Assembly (NCBI RefSeq): GCF_039652555.1
Contig: NZ_JBDJAF010000001.1
Location: 558,001 to 622,000 of the forward strand
DNA: 64,000 nucleotides
From: Parafrigoribacterium mesophilum
GTDB taxonomy: Bacteria; Actinomycetota; Actinomycetes; Actinomycetales; Microbacteriaceae
Direction of reading: 5' to 3'
The notes beneath the pieces were generated by a model that ran no database searches, had not been told where the DNA came from, and worked only from the letters and a program-made list of their open reading frames with translations. This document shows positions 27,690 to 36,281 of the stretch, piece by piece. Each line of letters starts with the position of its first letter. Position 1 is the stretch's first letter. The position numbers and the translations under genes were made by a program.

Positions 27690-30600
27690 ATCTTCTGTAC
27701 CTCAATCCAGGCCTGGCCAGCGTGTCCCACCGTTACCGGCGGCGTCGTGGGGAGGGGCTCGGCGGTGTCCACGCCGAGCCGCGTGCTCAACGTCTCGCGC
27801 TGAATGAGAGCCCGGTGCGCCTTGATCGCCGCGACTGAGTCCACATCGGCGATGACCGTTGCGGCAATCCGATCGCTCACGTCCAGGCCGGCCGCCTTCC
27901 GGGCGTCCTGGATGGCTCGCACCAAGTCGCGCGCAAGACCTTCGGCTTCCAGTTCCGGCGTTGTCGTGGTGTTGAGCAGCACGAATCCGCCTCCGGAGAG
28001 AAAGGTGATCGCGTGCCCGTGGGCATCCGCCTGCAGTTCGAGGGTGAACTCCCCCGACGACAGTTCGTAGCCGCTGACGCGGACACCGTCCCCGGTGCTC
28101 TCCCAGTCGCCGGCCTTGGCGGCGGCGATGATCTGCTGCACGGCCTTGCCCAGGCGCGGTCCGACGGCGCGAGCGTTCACCGTGAGCTTCTTAGTGATGC
28201 CGAATTCCGCCAGCGTCTCCGCACCAAGCGCGCGCACGGTGAGCTTCTTGACGTTGAGTTCGTCGCGCAGGATGTCGGCGAAGTCGGTGAGCCCGCTGGT
28301 GCGGTCTGTGACCACGGTGAGTTCGGCAAGGGGAAGCCGCACCCGCATCCCGGTGGACTTGCGCAAGGCGAGTCCCGCCGAGGCGATTTCGCGCACCCGG
28401 TCCATCGATTCGACCAGTGCGTCATCCGCGGGGAACAATGTCTCGTCCGGCCAGTCGGTGAGGTGCACGCTGCGGCCGCCGGTCAAGCCCTTCCAGACTT
28501 CTTCTGTAACCAGCGGCAGGAACGGAGCAGCGACCCTGGTGACGGTTTCCAGCACCGTGTAGAGGGTGTCGAACGCGCGGGTGTCGTCGCCGACCCAGAA
28601 CCTGTCGCGGCTGCGGCGCACGTACCAGTTGGTGAGCACGTCGGCGAAGTCCCGAAGCTTGGCCGCGCCCATCGGTGAGTCGAGGGCATCCAGGTCGGCG
28701 GTCACGTCGTGGATCAGGCGACGGGTCTTGGCCAGGATGTACCGGTCCAGGATGTCGTCAGAGTCGGTGCGCCAGCTGGCTTCGTAGCCGGTGTCGGTAG
28801 CGGTAGCGCTTGCGCTGAGCCCCGTCGAATGAGCGCTTGCGCTGAGCCCCGTCGAATGAGCGCTTGCGCTGAGCCCCGCCGAATGAGCGCTTGCGCTGAG
28901 CCCCGTCGAATGAGCGCTTGCGCTGAGCCCCGTCGAATGAGCGCTTGCGCTGAGCCCCGTCGAAGCGTTGGCATAGAGCGTGAAGAAGTAATACGTGCTC
29001 CACAGCGGCAGCAGGAACTGGCGAACACCCTCTCGGATGCCTTCCTCAGTGACGACCAGGTTGCCGCCGCGGATCACCGACGACGACATGAGGAACCAGC
29101 GCATGGCATCCGCGCCGTCCCGGTCGAACACTTCCGAGACATCCGGATAGTTGCGCAGGCTCTTCGACATTTTTTGGCCGTCGCTGCCGAGCACGATGCC
29201 GTGGCTGATGACGTTGGTGAAGGCCGGGCGGTCGAACAGCGCCGTGGAGAGTGTGTGCAACAGGTAGAACCAGCCGCGGGTCTGGCCGATGTATTCGACG
29301 ACGAAGTCCGCTGGGTTGTGCGTGTCGAACCAATCCTGGTTCTCGAACGGGTAGTGCACCTGCGCGAACGGCATCGAGCCGGAGTCGAACCAGACATCCA
29401 GCACGTCGTCTATGCGGCGCATGGTGGACTTGCCGGTCGGGTCGTCCGGGTTCGGCCGAGTCAGTTCATCGATGTACGGCCGGTGCAGGTCGGTCTGACC
29501 TGCGGTGTTTTTCGGTAATTCGCCGAAGTCGTGCTCGAGTTCTGCCAGGGAGCCGTACACGTCGATGCGGGGGTACGCGGGGTCGTCGCTCTTCCAGACC
29601 GGGATCGGGGAACCCCAATAGCGGTTGCGGGAGATGGACCAGTCGCGGGCGTTGGCCAGCCAATGACCGAACTGGCCGTCTTTGACGTTCTCCGGCACCC
29701 AGTTGATCTGCTGATTGAGCTCGCCCATGCGGTCCCGGAACTCCGGCACCCGGATGAACCAACTCGACACGGCCTTGTAGATCAGCGGGTTCCGGCACCG
29801 CCAGCAGTGCGGGTAACTGTGCTCGAAGCTGGCCACTTTGAGCAGCCGGCCTTCGGCCCGCAGCTGCTGGGTCAGCAGCTTGTTAGCATCGAACACCTGC
29901 AGGCCAGCGACGGGCTCAATGATGGGCAGAAAGCGACCGCCGGCGTCGACCGAGAGCACCACCGGGATGCCTGCCGCGGCGCACGAGATCTGGTCGTCTT
30001 CACCGTAGGCCGGCGCTTGGTGCACAATGCCGGTGCCCTCGCCGGTCTCGACATATTCTGCGAGCAGAATCTGCCACGCGTTCTCGGTACCCCATATGTC
30101 GGTGTCGGCATAGTAGTCCCAGAGCCGTTGGTAGCGCACACCGTCCAGTTCGGCGCCGAGGAACGTTCTGGTGACCGCCTTCACTGCGTCGTCGGTGCTG
30201 GCATAGCCGAGATCCTTGGCGTGAGCGGCAATGGTGTCCGTCGCGAGGAGGTAGCTGGCGGGATCGTCCGCATTGCCCAGTGGTCCGGTCGGCACGACCG
30301 CGTACTCGATGCGCGGGCCGACGGCGAGCGCCAGGTTCGTGGGCAGGGTCCAGGGCGTGGTCGTCCAGGCCAGGGCGCGTACACCACTGAGGCCGAGCGA
30401 CTCCGCCGCCTCCCCGATCAGCGGAAAGGTCACGGTGACGGTCTGGTCTTGGCGCATCTTGTAGACGTCGTCGTCCATGCGCAGTTCATGGTTGGACAGC
30501 GGAGTCTGATCGTGCCAGCAGTACGGCAGCACGCGGTAGCCCTCGTAGGCCAGCCCCTTGTCGAAGAGCTGTTTGAAGGCCCAGATCACCGACTCCATGT

Positions 30601-31090
30601 AGGTGACGTCGAGGGTCTTGTAGTCGTTCTCGAAGTCGACCCAGCGGGCCTGCCGGGTGACATACTCCTGCCACTCCCGCGTGTAGGCCAGAACAGATTC
30701 GCGGGCGACCGCGTTGAACGCGGCGATGCCCATCTCGTCGATCTGGCTCTTGTCGGTGATGCCCAGCTGCCGCTCGGCCTCCAGTTCGGCGGGCAGTCCA
30801 TGGGTGTCCCAGCCGAATCGGCGCTGCACCTGCTTGCCGCGCATGGTCTGGTAGCGAGGGAACAGGTCCTTGGCGTAGCCGGTGAGCAGATGCCCGTAAT
30901 GCGGTAGCCCGTTGGCGAAGGGCGGTCCGTCGTAGAAGACCCACTCCTCGCATCCGGCGCGATTGTCGATCGATGCTTGGAAGGTGGCATCCTGCTTCCA
31001 GAAGGCGAGTATGCCGTCTTCGATCGCGGGGAACCGGGGCGAAGGGGAGATTCCCGGCGTGCCAGCCGCGGAGTTACGTGGGTAGTGCAT
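27686..31090 (-). CDS. ileS: isoleucyl-tRNA synthetase with an internal tandem repeat
   Basis: The 1134-residue class I synthetase charges tRNA-Ile. The HIGH motif appears as HYGH (64-67) after GPPFANGLP and the KMSKS motif as KMSKSLRN near 640. The editing domain lies between them. An insert of six GLSASA-containing units occupies about residues 709-762, at the junction to the anticodon-binding domain, just after the TYYFFTLYANAS segment and before DDILDRYILAK. The insert is fully in frame. The start at 31090 follows GGAGAG, and frames further upstream would translate the T-box. Expression is very likely set by the T-box leader. Confidence 0.96.
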   Translation of the reverse strand: MHYPRNSAAGTPGISPSPRFPAIEDGILAFWKQDATFQASIDNRAGCEEWVFYDGPPFANGLPHYGHLLTGYAKDLFPRYQTMRGKQVQRRFGWDTHGLPAELEAERQLGITDKSQIDEMGIAAFNAVARESVLAYTREWQEYVTRQARWVDFENDYKTLDVTYMESVIWAFKQLFDKGLAYEGYRVLPYCWHDQTPLSNHELRMDDDVYKMRQDQTVTVTFPLIGEAAESLGLSGVRALAWTTTPWTLPTNLALAVGPRIEYAVVPTGPLGNADDPASYLLATDTIAAHAKDLGYASTDDAVKAVTRTFLGAELDGVRYQRLWDYYADTDIWGTENAWQILLAEYVETGEGTGIVHQAPAYGEDDQISCAAAGIPVVLSVDAGGRFLPIIEPVAGLQVFDANKLLTQQLRAEGRLLKVASFEHSYPHCWRCRNPLIYKAVSSWFIRVPEFRDRMGELNQQINWVPENVKDGQFGHWLANARDWSISRNRYWGSPIPVWKSDDPAYPRIDVYGSLAELEHDFGELPKNTAGQTDLHRPYIDELTRPNPDDPTGKSTMRRIDDVLDVWFDSGSMPFAQVHYPFENQDWFDTHNPADFVVEYIGQTRGWFYLLHTLSTALFDRPAFTNVISHGIVLGSDGQKMSKSLRNYPDVSEVFDRDGADAMRWFLMSSSVIRGGNLVVTEEGIREGVRQFLLPLWSTYYFFTLYANASTGLSASAHSTGLSASAHSTGLSASAHSAGLSASAHSTGLSASAHSTGLSASATATDTGYEASWRTDSDDILDRYILAKTRRLIHDVTADLDALDSPMGAAKLRDFADVLTNWYVRRSRDRFWVGDDTRAFDTLYTVLETVTRVAAPFLPLVTEEVWKGLTGGRSVHLTDWPDETLFPADDALVESMDRVREIASAGLALRKSTGMRVRLPLAELTVVTDRTSGLTDFADILRDELNVKKLTVRALGAETLAEFGITKKLTVNARAVGPRLGKAVQQIIAAAKAGDWESTGDGVRVSGYELSSGEFTLELQADAHGHAITFLSGGGFVLLNTTTTPELEAEGLARDLVRAIQDARKAAGLDVSDRIAATVIADVDSVAAIKAHRALIQRETLSTRLGVDTAEPLPTTPPVTVGHAGQAWIEVQKI
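28806..28964 (-). repeat. 27-bp tandem repeat, six copies, inside ileS
   Basis: Plus-strand unit GCGCTTGCGCTGAGCCCCGT plus CGAATGA; copies begin at 28806, 28833, 28860, 28887, 28914 and 28941, the last one short. Copies are identical except for one base in the third (CCCCGCC). The unit encodes nine residues (TGLSASAHS) on the minus strand, so copy-number change keeps the frame. The sequence resembles extragenic repeats of the lineage rather than synthetase sequence. Confidence 0.95.
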
Positions 31091-31310
31091 CTCTCTCCAG
31101 ATCAGTCGATCATCTGCTGAGGACGCCACCCGCTTTCGCGAATTGCGCGGTACCACCCCGCTTGCCCGCCTGCGGCGGGCCACTCATTGTCGGCTGTGAC
31201 GGGCCCACCCGCTCGGTTCTAATGGATACGGCGCCCGGCCTTTGTGCAGACCAGTCGCGTGTACTTTTCTTCCGAGGACTCCCCGGTGATGGCCGGATCA
31301 GCGCCTGTGC
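31091..31310 (-). promoter_or_regulatory. T-box riboswitch, isoleucine type (translational, actinobacterial)
   Basis: The minus-strand leader contains the T-box core GGTGGTACCGCGC (31145-31157), which pairs with the CCA end of uncharged tRNA. Upstream is a short stem I with CCGGCCATCACCGGGGAG, where ATC (31290-31288) is the isoleucine specifier. GCGTCCTC follows the core, then a short stem next to the GGAGAG of ileS. There is no terminator, so control of ribosome access is expected, as known for actinobacterial ileS T-boxes. Uncharged tRNA-Ile should raise synthesis. Confidence 0.92.
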
Positions 31311-31369
31311 TGAACATTCTAGCGGCCGGCGACGGTGCACCGGACGACCGCCTGTACCATCGTTCCATC

Positions 31370-31981
31370 ATGTCGAAGACTGCTAGCCGGGGACGTCCGC
31401 CGGCATCCTCCCGCGACATGCTTCAAGAAGCCGCGTTCGAACTCTTCCTGGAGAACAGCTACGCGGGCACCTCGATCGAGCAGATCACGCAACGCGCCGG
31501 TGTGAGCCGCAACACGTTCTTCAACTACTTCAGCGCGAAAAGCGATGTGTTCTGGGTCGACCTCGACGCCACGATCGGCCAGTTGACGCAGGCGCTGAAA
31601 GACTCGGCGGCGCATACGCCGGTGATGCCGGCGATCCGGGATGCGATCGTGGGTCTCGGCGCGGAGTTCGGCCCGAACCGTGTGCCGTTCGCCCTCACGC
31701 AGTACGAGCTGATCGGAAGCGTGCACGAGCTGCAGGCATCCGCTCTCGTGCGATTCACGCGACAGGCCAAAACCCTCCACGAATTCATCGTGCGCCGACT
31801 GCCGAAGGTGGACGTGACCCTGGCCAGGGCGGCAGCCTACGCGGCCCTCGGAGCGACGGTGGCGGCCGCCCAGGAGTGGTCGGCCGCCGGTACCGGCCGT
31901 GGACCGCTCGAGTCCTATCTGCGCACGGCACTCGCGCCCGTCGTGGATGGTTTCCAAGGCGCTCTCGCACCCGGACAGTAG
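31370..31981 (+). CDS. TetR-family transcriptional regulator
   Basis: The 203-residue protein has an N-terminal TetR helix-turn-helix (about 15-60: AAFELFLENSYAGTSIEQIT, then AGVSRNTFFNYFSAKSDVFW by position). The C-terminal ligand domain is helical and not diagnostic. The ATG at 31370 gives the usual distance to the HTH; an extended -10 (TGTACCAT) lies nine bases before it. It is divergent from ileS, separated by the T-box. Its target is unknown; the neighbouring HNH gene could be chance company. Confidence 0.88.
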   Translation: MSKTASRGRPPASSRDMLQEAAFELFLENSYAGTSIEQITQRAGVSRNTFFNYFSAKSDVFWVDLDATIGQLTQALKDSAAHTPVMPAIRDAIVGLGAEFGPNRVPFALTQYELIGSVHELQASALVRFTRQAKTLHEFIVRRLPKVDVTLARAAAYAALGATVAAAQEWSAAGTGRGPLESYLRTALAPVVDGFQGALAPGQ

Positions 31982-32014
31982 CTCTCCAGCGGCACTTTTT
32001 CGGAGGAGACACCA

Positions 32015-32104
32015 ATGTCAGTGGTCGGGTGTTTGCTTGGGCCATGGAAATCATTGGACCTTCGGATGATGGCGGGGACTCCCCCACGCCCGACGGTCCC
32101 CTGA
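32015..32104 (+). CDS. possible 29-residue upstream ORF overlapping the HNH gene
   Basis: A strong GGAGGAG lies six bases before the ATG at 32015, but the frame closes after 29 codons, inside the following HNH gene in another frame. It may be a translated leader that feeds ribosomes to the HNH start, or a sign that the HNH start is misplaced or shifted. Confidence 0.35.
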   Translation: MSVVGCLLGPWKSLDLRMMAGTPPRPTVP

Positions 32105-33615
32105 CGCCAGCGGGCATCATGGTGGACACGCTGTCCAACCTCGTGGAGGCCTCGGAACGCGCAAACCGGGTCGTTGCTGCCGCCATGGCCATGCGCGCGC
32201 AACTGGTGGACCAAGCCAGGATGTTCAGCGAACTCACCGCCGCCGCCGATTCCAACACCGACCCGACACACCGGGAAATGCTGCATCGATCGTTCCGAGC
32301 AGAACTAGGAGCCGCACTACGGATGCCGGAACGAAGCATCGAAGCCCTGCTGAACGAGAGTGAGTCGCTGGTGCACGAGCTTCCCGCCACCCTGGTGGCG
32401 CTCAGAGACGGTGCGATCTCGTATCGGCACGCGCAAATCATGGTCAGCCAAACCACCACCCTCGAGCCCGAGGCCATTTCGGAATTGGAGACCAAATCAC
32501 TGCGCTTTGCCGCCACGCTGACGGCATCCAAATTCGACCGCAAAGTGCGAGAGATGCGCGAACGGCTCCATCCCGAGTCCATCAGCGAACGCCACACCAA
32601 GGCTCTAGGCGACCGCGCAGTTGAGTTCGCCGGCGACCGAGACGGCATGGCTTGGTTGAACGTTCTGCTGACTGCGCCGGATGCCGTCGCCGTCTACACC
32701 CGCCTCACCAATATCGCCGTGAGCCTGCAGGGACCGAACGAGGATCGTTCCCTGAGCCAGCTGCGTGCCGACGTGTTCCGTGATCTGCTGCTGGACGACG
32801 ACCCGGAGATCCTCGCCGCATTGGCAGCGCTAGAGACCGCCGCCGAGGGTGCCGACCCAAGCGCTGCCCAACCAACCGCTGCCAAACCAACCGCTGTAGA
32901 GCCAGACGGCGACGAATCGCGCGACGATGTGGCCCCCAGGAAGATGGGCGCCCGCGCCAGGTACCGCGGAATCGCCCCCACAGTGTTCGTGACCGTTCCC
33001 GCCCTCACCCTGCTCGGCCGCAGTGATGAACCGGCCACGCTGGAAGGTTACGGCCCGATCGACACCGAGACCGCCACAGAGCTGGCCGCGCGGGCGCCCA
33101 GCTTCATCCGGTTGCTCACCCATCCCGAGACCGGCGTGGTGCTGTCGATGGGGCGACAACGCTACCGGGTCCCCAAAGACTTGCGCCTCTGGCTGCAACT
33201 GCGCGATGGTACGTGCCGATTCCCCGGCTGCAACTGTGCCGCGGGTCGATGCGACCTCGATCACACCCTCGATTGGTTCTTCGGCGGCATGACGGACTAC
33301 GACAATTTGGCGGATCTTTGCGGATCGCACCACTCCGTGAAGCACAAGACAGCGTGGACTCTCGAACAAGTCCGCGACGCCACAGGAGCCAGCACCGGTG
33401 ACTTGGTTTGGACCTCTCCGGCGGGGCGCCGCTACATCACCGAGCCAAACCTGACCATGCGTCCGGCGCCGGGCATCGGCACTGGCCCGCCAGCCGAAGG
33501 CCCCGTGCTGCCTCAAAGTGAGCCGCCTCACAGTGAGCCGCCGTCTGGGGATCTGGCGCCCGGGGATCCGGCGCCTGGGGATCCGCCGCCACCTGAAGAC
33601 CTACCGCCATTCTGA
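32044..33615 (+). CDS. DUF222 / HNH endonuclease domain protein
   Basis: The 523-residue protein combines an N-terminal helical DUF222 domain (about 20-330) with a C-terminal HNH nuclease motif near 390-435: CRFPGC, CDLDHT, GGMTDYDNLADLC and HHSVKHK. Such genes are present in many copies in Microbacteriaceae and other actinobacteria; their role is unknown. A low-complexity stretch (AAQPTAAKPTAVEP) lies near 275, and the C-terminus is Pro-rich with a GDPAPGD repeat. The ATG at 32044 has only a weak ribosome binding site, while a good one serves the short ORF starting 29 bases earlier. Confidence 0.9.
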   Translation: MEIIGPSDDGGDSPTPDGPLTPAGIMVDTLSNLVEASERANRVVAAAMAMRAQLVDQARMFSELTAAADSNTDPTHREMLHRSFRAELGAALRMPERSIEALLNESESLVHELPATLVALRDGAISYRHAQIMVSQTTTLEPEAISELETKSLRFAATLTASKFDRKVREMRERLHPESISERHTKALGDRAVEFAGDRDGMAWLNVLLTAPDAVAVYTRLTNIAVSLQGPNEDRSLSQLRADVFRDLLLDDDPEILAALAALETAAEGADPSAAQPTAAKPTAVEPDGDESRDDVAPRKMGARARYRGIAPTVFVTVPALTLLGRSDEPATLEGYGPIDTETATELAARAPSFIRLLTHPETGVVLSMGRQRYRVPKDLRLWLQLRDGTCRFPGCNCAAGRCDLDHTLDWFFGGMTDYDNLADLCGSHHSVKHKTAWTLEQVRDATGASTGDLVWTSPAGRRYITEPNLTMRPAPGIGTGPPAEGPVLPQSEPPHSEPPSGDLAPGDPAPGDPPPPEDLPPF

Positions 33616-33701
33616 CTGACCTGGTTTCCAAGCATCCAATCGCGGCGTATAGAGGCAGGCGTAACCGAATGAGCACGAACCGACGAAAGAAGGTCATCGC
33701 G

Positions 33702-34175
33702 ATGAGCACGGTCAATGCAGATATCGACGTTGAAGTTCCGGTGAGCACGGCGTACAACCAGTGGACTCAGTTCGAGTCGTTTCCGCAGTTCCTCTCCGGG
33801 GTCGACGAAGTCGTTCAGCTGGACGACCGGAACACGCACTGGAAGGTGTCCATCGCCGGAGTGAAGCGTGAATTCGATGCTGAGATCACCGAGCAGATTC
33901 CTGACACGCGCATCGCCTGGATGAGCACTGACGGCGAAGCACACGCGGGAGTGGTCACCTTCCACCGGTTGAACCCGGATGAAGCCCGCATCTCGGTGCG
34001 CCTTGATTGGGAACCAGAAGGCGCCATCGAGACGATTGGCGCCGCCCTGCAAGTCGACGACATGCAGATCGCCAAGGACCTCCGCAAGTTCAAGGAACTC
34101 ATCGAATCCAACGGATTCGAGACCGGCGCGTGGCGCGGAGCCATCGACCGCGACGACGACGCGACGGGACGCTGA
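33702..34175 (+). CDS. SRPBCC (polyketide cyclase-like) protein
   Basis: The 157-residue protein fits the START/SRPBCC fold: VPVSTAYNQWTQFESFPQFL near 12-31, then VVQLDD, THWKVSIAGVKREFDAEIT and RIAWMSTDG. Similar proteins bind hydrophobic ligands; the ligand here is unknown. The ATG at 33702 has AAGG eight to nine bases upstream; an earlier ATG at 33669 would add 11 basic residues. It overlaps the next gene by one base. Confidence 0.88.
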   Translation: MSTVNADIDVEVPVSTAYNQWTQFESFPQFLSGVDEVVQLDDRNTHWKVSIAGVKREFDAEITEQIPDTRIAWMSTDGEAHAGVVTFHRLNPDEARISVRLDWEPEGAIETIGAALQVDDMQIAKDLRKFKELIESNGFETGAWRGAIDRDDDATGR

Positions 34176-34726
34176 TGCCCACCGGTTCTGACATCATCGA
34201 CGCCTGGCCGGAGAAGGCCCGCGAGGCCGCCAGACTGGTGCTTGATGCCCACGGTGAACCGGACGAGGTGACCCCGTCACGGCTGGTCTGGCGCGACATC
34301 AGCGGGTGCAAACGGGTGATCGCCTCGAAGGCGTTCTTCCAGCACGATTTCCCCACGCCTCACACCGATTCGGTGGAAAGCGTGATCGATTACCGGGTGC
34401 CGGCGGACAAGTTCTCCAGCCTCGCGCTCTTCGATGGGAGCGTGGTGGCTGAACGGACCGCCGGCGAGGTGTCCGCACGGTGCCCCGACGAACAGGCGAA
34501 CTTCCTTGCCCTGAACCTGATGCACGACATCGTCTCGGGCCAGAAGACTCCCGATGAGGCTCGGGCCTATTACGGCAAGGAATTCCTTGACTATCGCCGC
34601 AAGAAGCCAACGCCGTACATGGAGCGACTCCGCGTGCCGCCTCAGCACGACACCCCGGATGCGGACCGGCCGATCCTGACCGACGAAGAGCTTCGCGAGG
34701 CGGCCGAACAGGGAAAAAAGTCGTAG
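34175..34726 (+). CDS. conserved hypothetical protein
   Basis: The 183-residue soluble protein is translated directly after the SRPBCC gene (TGATG). It contains a WRDISGCKRVI segment near 40, HDFPTPHTDSVE near 60 and a Tyr/Lys-rich stretch (DYRRKKPTPYMERL) near 140. No domain is recognised. Coupling to the SRPBCC protein suggests the two work together. Confidence 0.7.
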   Translation: MPTGSDIIDAWPEKAREAARLVLDAHGEPDEVTPSRLVWRDISGCKRVIASKAFFQHDFPTPHTDSVESVIDYRVPADKFSSLALFDGSVVAERTAGEVSARCPDEQANFLALNLMHDIVSGQKTPDEARAYYGKEFLDYRRKKPTPYMERLRVPPQHDTPDADRPILTDEELREAAEQGKKS

Positions 34727-34790
34727 GCGTCTGCACCGATCGCGGCGTCAACGAGCGAAAACGGCTGGTTCGGTACATGCTGGGGACACC

Positions 34791-35432
34791 ATGACTGATA
34801 ATTCGACACCGGGCGGATTGGACGCCGACGATGTGCCTACCAAGCCATTGCCCGAGGTGCCGGATGATTCTCCGCCCACGGAACCGTACGTGCCGGACGC
34901 TGACGCCCCCACCGAACCGTACGTTCCCGGCACCCCCACCGAACCGTACGTTCCCGGCACCCCCACGGAACCGTACGTTCCCGGCACCCCCACGGAACCG
35001 TACGGATCCGATCTCAGCTATGTGCCGATTGCGTCCCCGGCCACCGACATCGAAGAGACGTCGGTTCTGCCGGACCGCCGACTCGGCGGCCCACTGATCA
35101 CCGCGCTGATTATCGCCGCCCTGCTTCTCGCCGCGGGGATCGTGTTTCTGGTCATGCTGCTGAACCAGGGCAACGGGGCGCCTTCGACAGCCTCACCGAG
35201 TCCCGCCGTCAGCACTGCACCGTCGGCCACGCCCAGCGTGACCACCAGCCCGAGCGCTCCGCCGACCCCGAGTCAGGCGCCGAGCCAAACGCCCACCCCG
35301 TCACCGACCACAAGCGCACCGCCGCCGCCGGCGCCTACGAGTACGCCGACTCCTTCAGCGGCGGAGCCGACGCCGACAACCCCGCCGAGCGCAACCCCGA
35401 GCGCAACGCAAACTCCTTCGCCCTCGCCGTGA
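34791..35432 (+). CDS. single-pass membrane protein with PTEPYVPG repeats and a Pro/Thr/Ser tail
   Basis: The 213-residue protein has a cytoplasmic N-terminal part with four near-identical PTEPY units (about 40-75), one membrane helix (LITALIIAALLLAAGIVFLV, about 103-122) and a C-terminal tail of about 85 residues made almost only of Pro, Thr, Ser and Ala. The tail is probably outside the cell and may be glycosylated or span the wall. Acidic Thr-Glu-Pro repeats before a membrane span are seen in forkhead-associated or kinase substrates, but no such partner is visible. Function is unknown. Confidence 0.75.
   Translation: MTDNSTPGGLDADDVPTKPLPEVPDDSPPTEPYVPDADAPTEPYVPGTPTEPYVPGTPTEPYVPGTPTEPYGSDLSYVPIASPATDIEETSVLPDRRLGGPLITALIIAALLLAAGIVFLVMLLNQGNGAPSTASPSPAVSTAPSATPSVTTSPSAPPTPSQAPSQTPTPSPTTSAPPPPAPTSTPTPSAAEPTPTTPPSATPSATQTPSPSP
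34908..35002 (+). repeat. 27-bp coding tandem repeat
   Basis: The unit begins CCCACCGAACCGTACGTTCC and is repeated about three and a half times with single-base changes. Each unit encodes nine residues (PTEPYVPGT), so changes in copy number stay in frame. Confidence 0.85.
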
Positions 35433-35448
35433 GGCGCGGCGAGATCGT

Positions 35449-36171
35449 TCAATATCCTGTGAATTCCTCGGTGCGGATGTCGTCGTCATCGACTCCGGCG
35501 GAGTTCAGCACCGAGCGCATGGCTACGACGAGCCCAGCGGGACCGCACAAGTAGTAGATCGGAGCGGTGAGATCCGGCACGTGCCGGGACAGCATGTTCG
35601 CGTCGATTCGTCCGGTTTCGCCGGCCCACTCGCGCAGGGACTGCTCGGGCTTGGTCATCGTGGGCACGAAGGTAAGATTCTCGCTCGTCTCGGCGACGAG
35701 GGTCAGTTCGTCGAGGAAGGCGGCATCCTCGGGACGCGTGTTGGAGTACAGCACGGTGATCTTGTGAGCGGTGTGGTCATGGGCAGCCTGAAGAACCATG
35801 CTGCGCACCGGAGTGATGCCGATCCCACCGGTGAGGAACACGGCAGGCCGGGTGACCTTGTTGTGCAGGGTGAAGCCACCGTAGGGGGCATCCAGCTCGA
35901 GTTCGGTGCCGAGCGGCAGGTCCTTCAAGACTCGTTTGAACGCAGTGTCGCGCAACCGCGTCACCGACACAAGATGATGTTCGAACGGTGCGCTGGCGAA
36001 CGAGAAGCCGCGGATGTTGCCCTCATCATCAGTTTCCGACGGATTCAAAATCGTGTAATCGGCGAACTGCCCCGCCTTGAACTCGAACCCGTCCGGTTTT
36101 TCGAAGTGAAACGCCATAGTGCGTTCGGCAACTTCTTCTTTCTTGACCAACTTCACGCGAGGCAATGACAC
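35449..36171 (-). CDS. FAD/NAD(P)-binding ferredoxin reductase-like protein
   Basis: The 240-residue protein has the flavodoxin reductase layout: an FAD-binding barrel with RGFSFASAP near 52 (the RxYS-type motif with Phe in place of Tyr) and a nucleotide domain with GGIGITPVRSM near 113 and YLCGPAGLV near 207. It ends with EEFTGY, a usual end in this family. No iron-sulfur domain is attached, so it must reduce a separate acceptor that cannot be named from context. Confidence 0.88.
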   Translation of the reverse strand: MSLPRVKLVKKEEVAERTMAFHFEKPDGFEFKAGQFADYTILNPSETDDEGNIRGFSFASAPFEHHLVSVTRLRDTAFKRVLKDLPLGTELELDAPYGGFTLHNKVTRPAVFLTGGIGITPVRSMVLQAAHDHTAHKITVLYSNTRPEDAAFLDELTLVAETSENLTFVPTMTKPEQSLREWAGETGRIDANMLSRHVPDLTAPIYYLCGPAGLVVAMRSVLNSAGVDDDDIRTEEFTGY

Positions 36172-36281
36172 AAAAACGCCCTTCTCTGGTGCTCGGACTT
36201 CTCAGTATCCTCCGATTGGCAGGCCGGTCGGCCGATAGAGTAATGGCGGAATAGGCCCCCCAACGCTGAAAGGAGAGCCGC

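Noticed and set aside
28806..28964. A CRISPR array.
   Set aside because: The 27-bp units are directly adjacent with no variable spacers and lie inside the ileS coding frame; no cas genes are present.
32705..33531. Minus-strand frames opposite the HNH gene.
   Set aside because: They are shadows of a high-GC coding strand; the plus strand carries the complete HNH and DUF222 patterns.
36172..36281. A BioQ-type operator before bioY.
   Set aside because: No clear TGAAC/GTTCA inverted pair was found in the divergent spacer.
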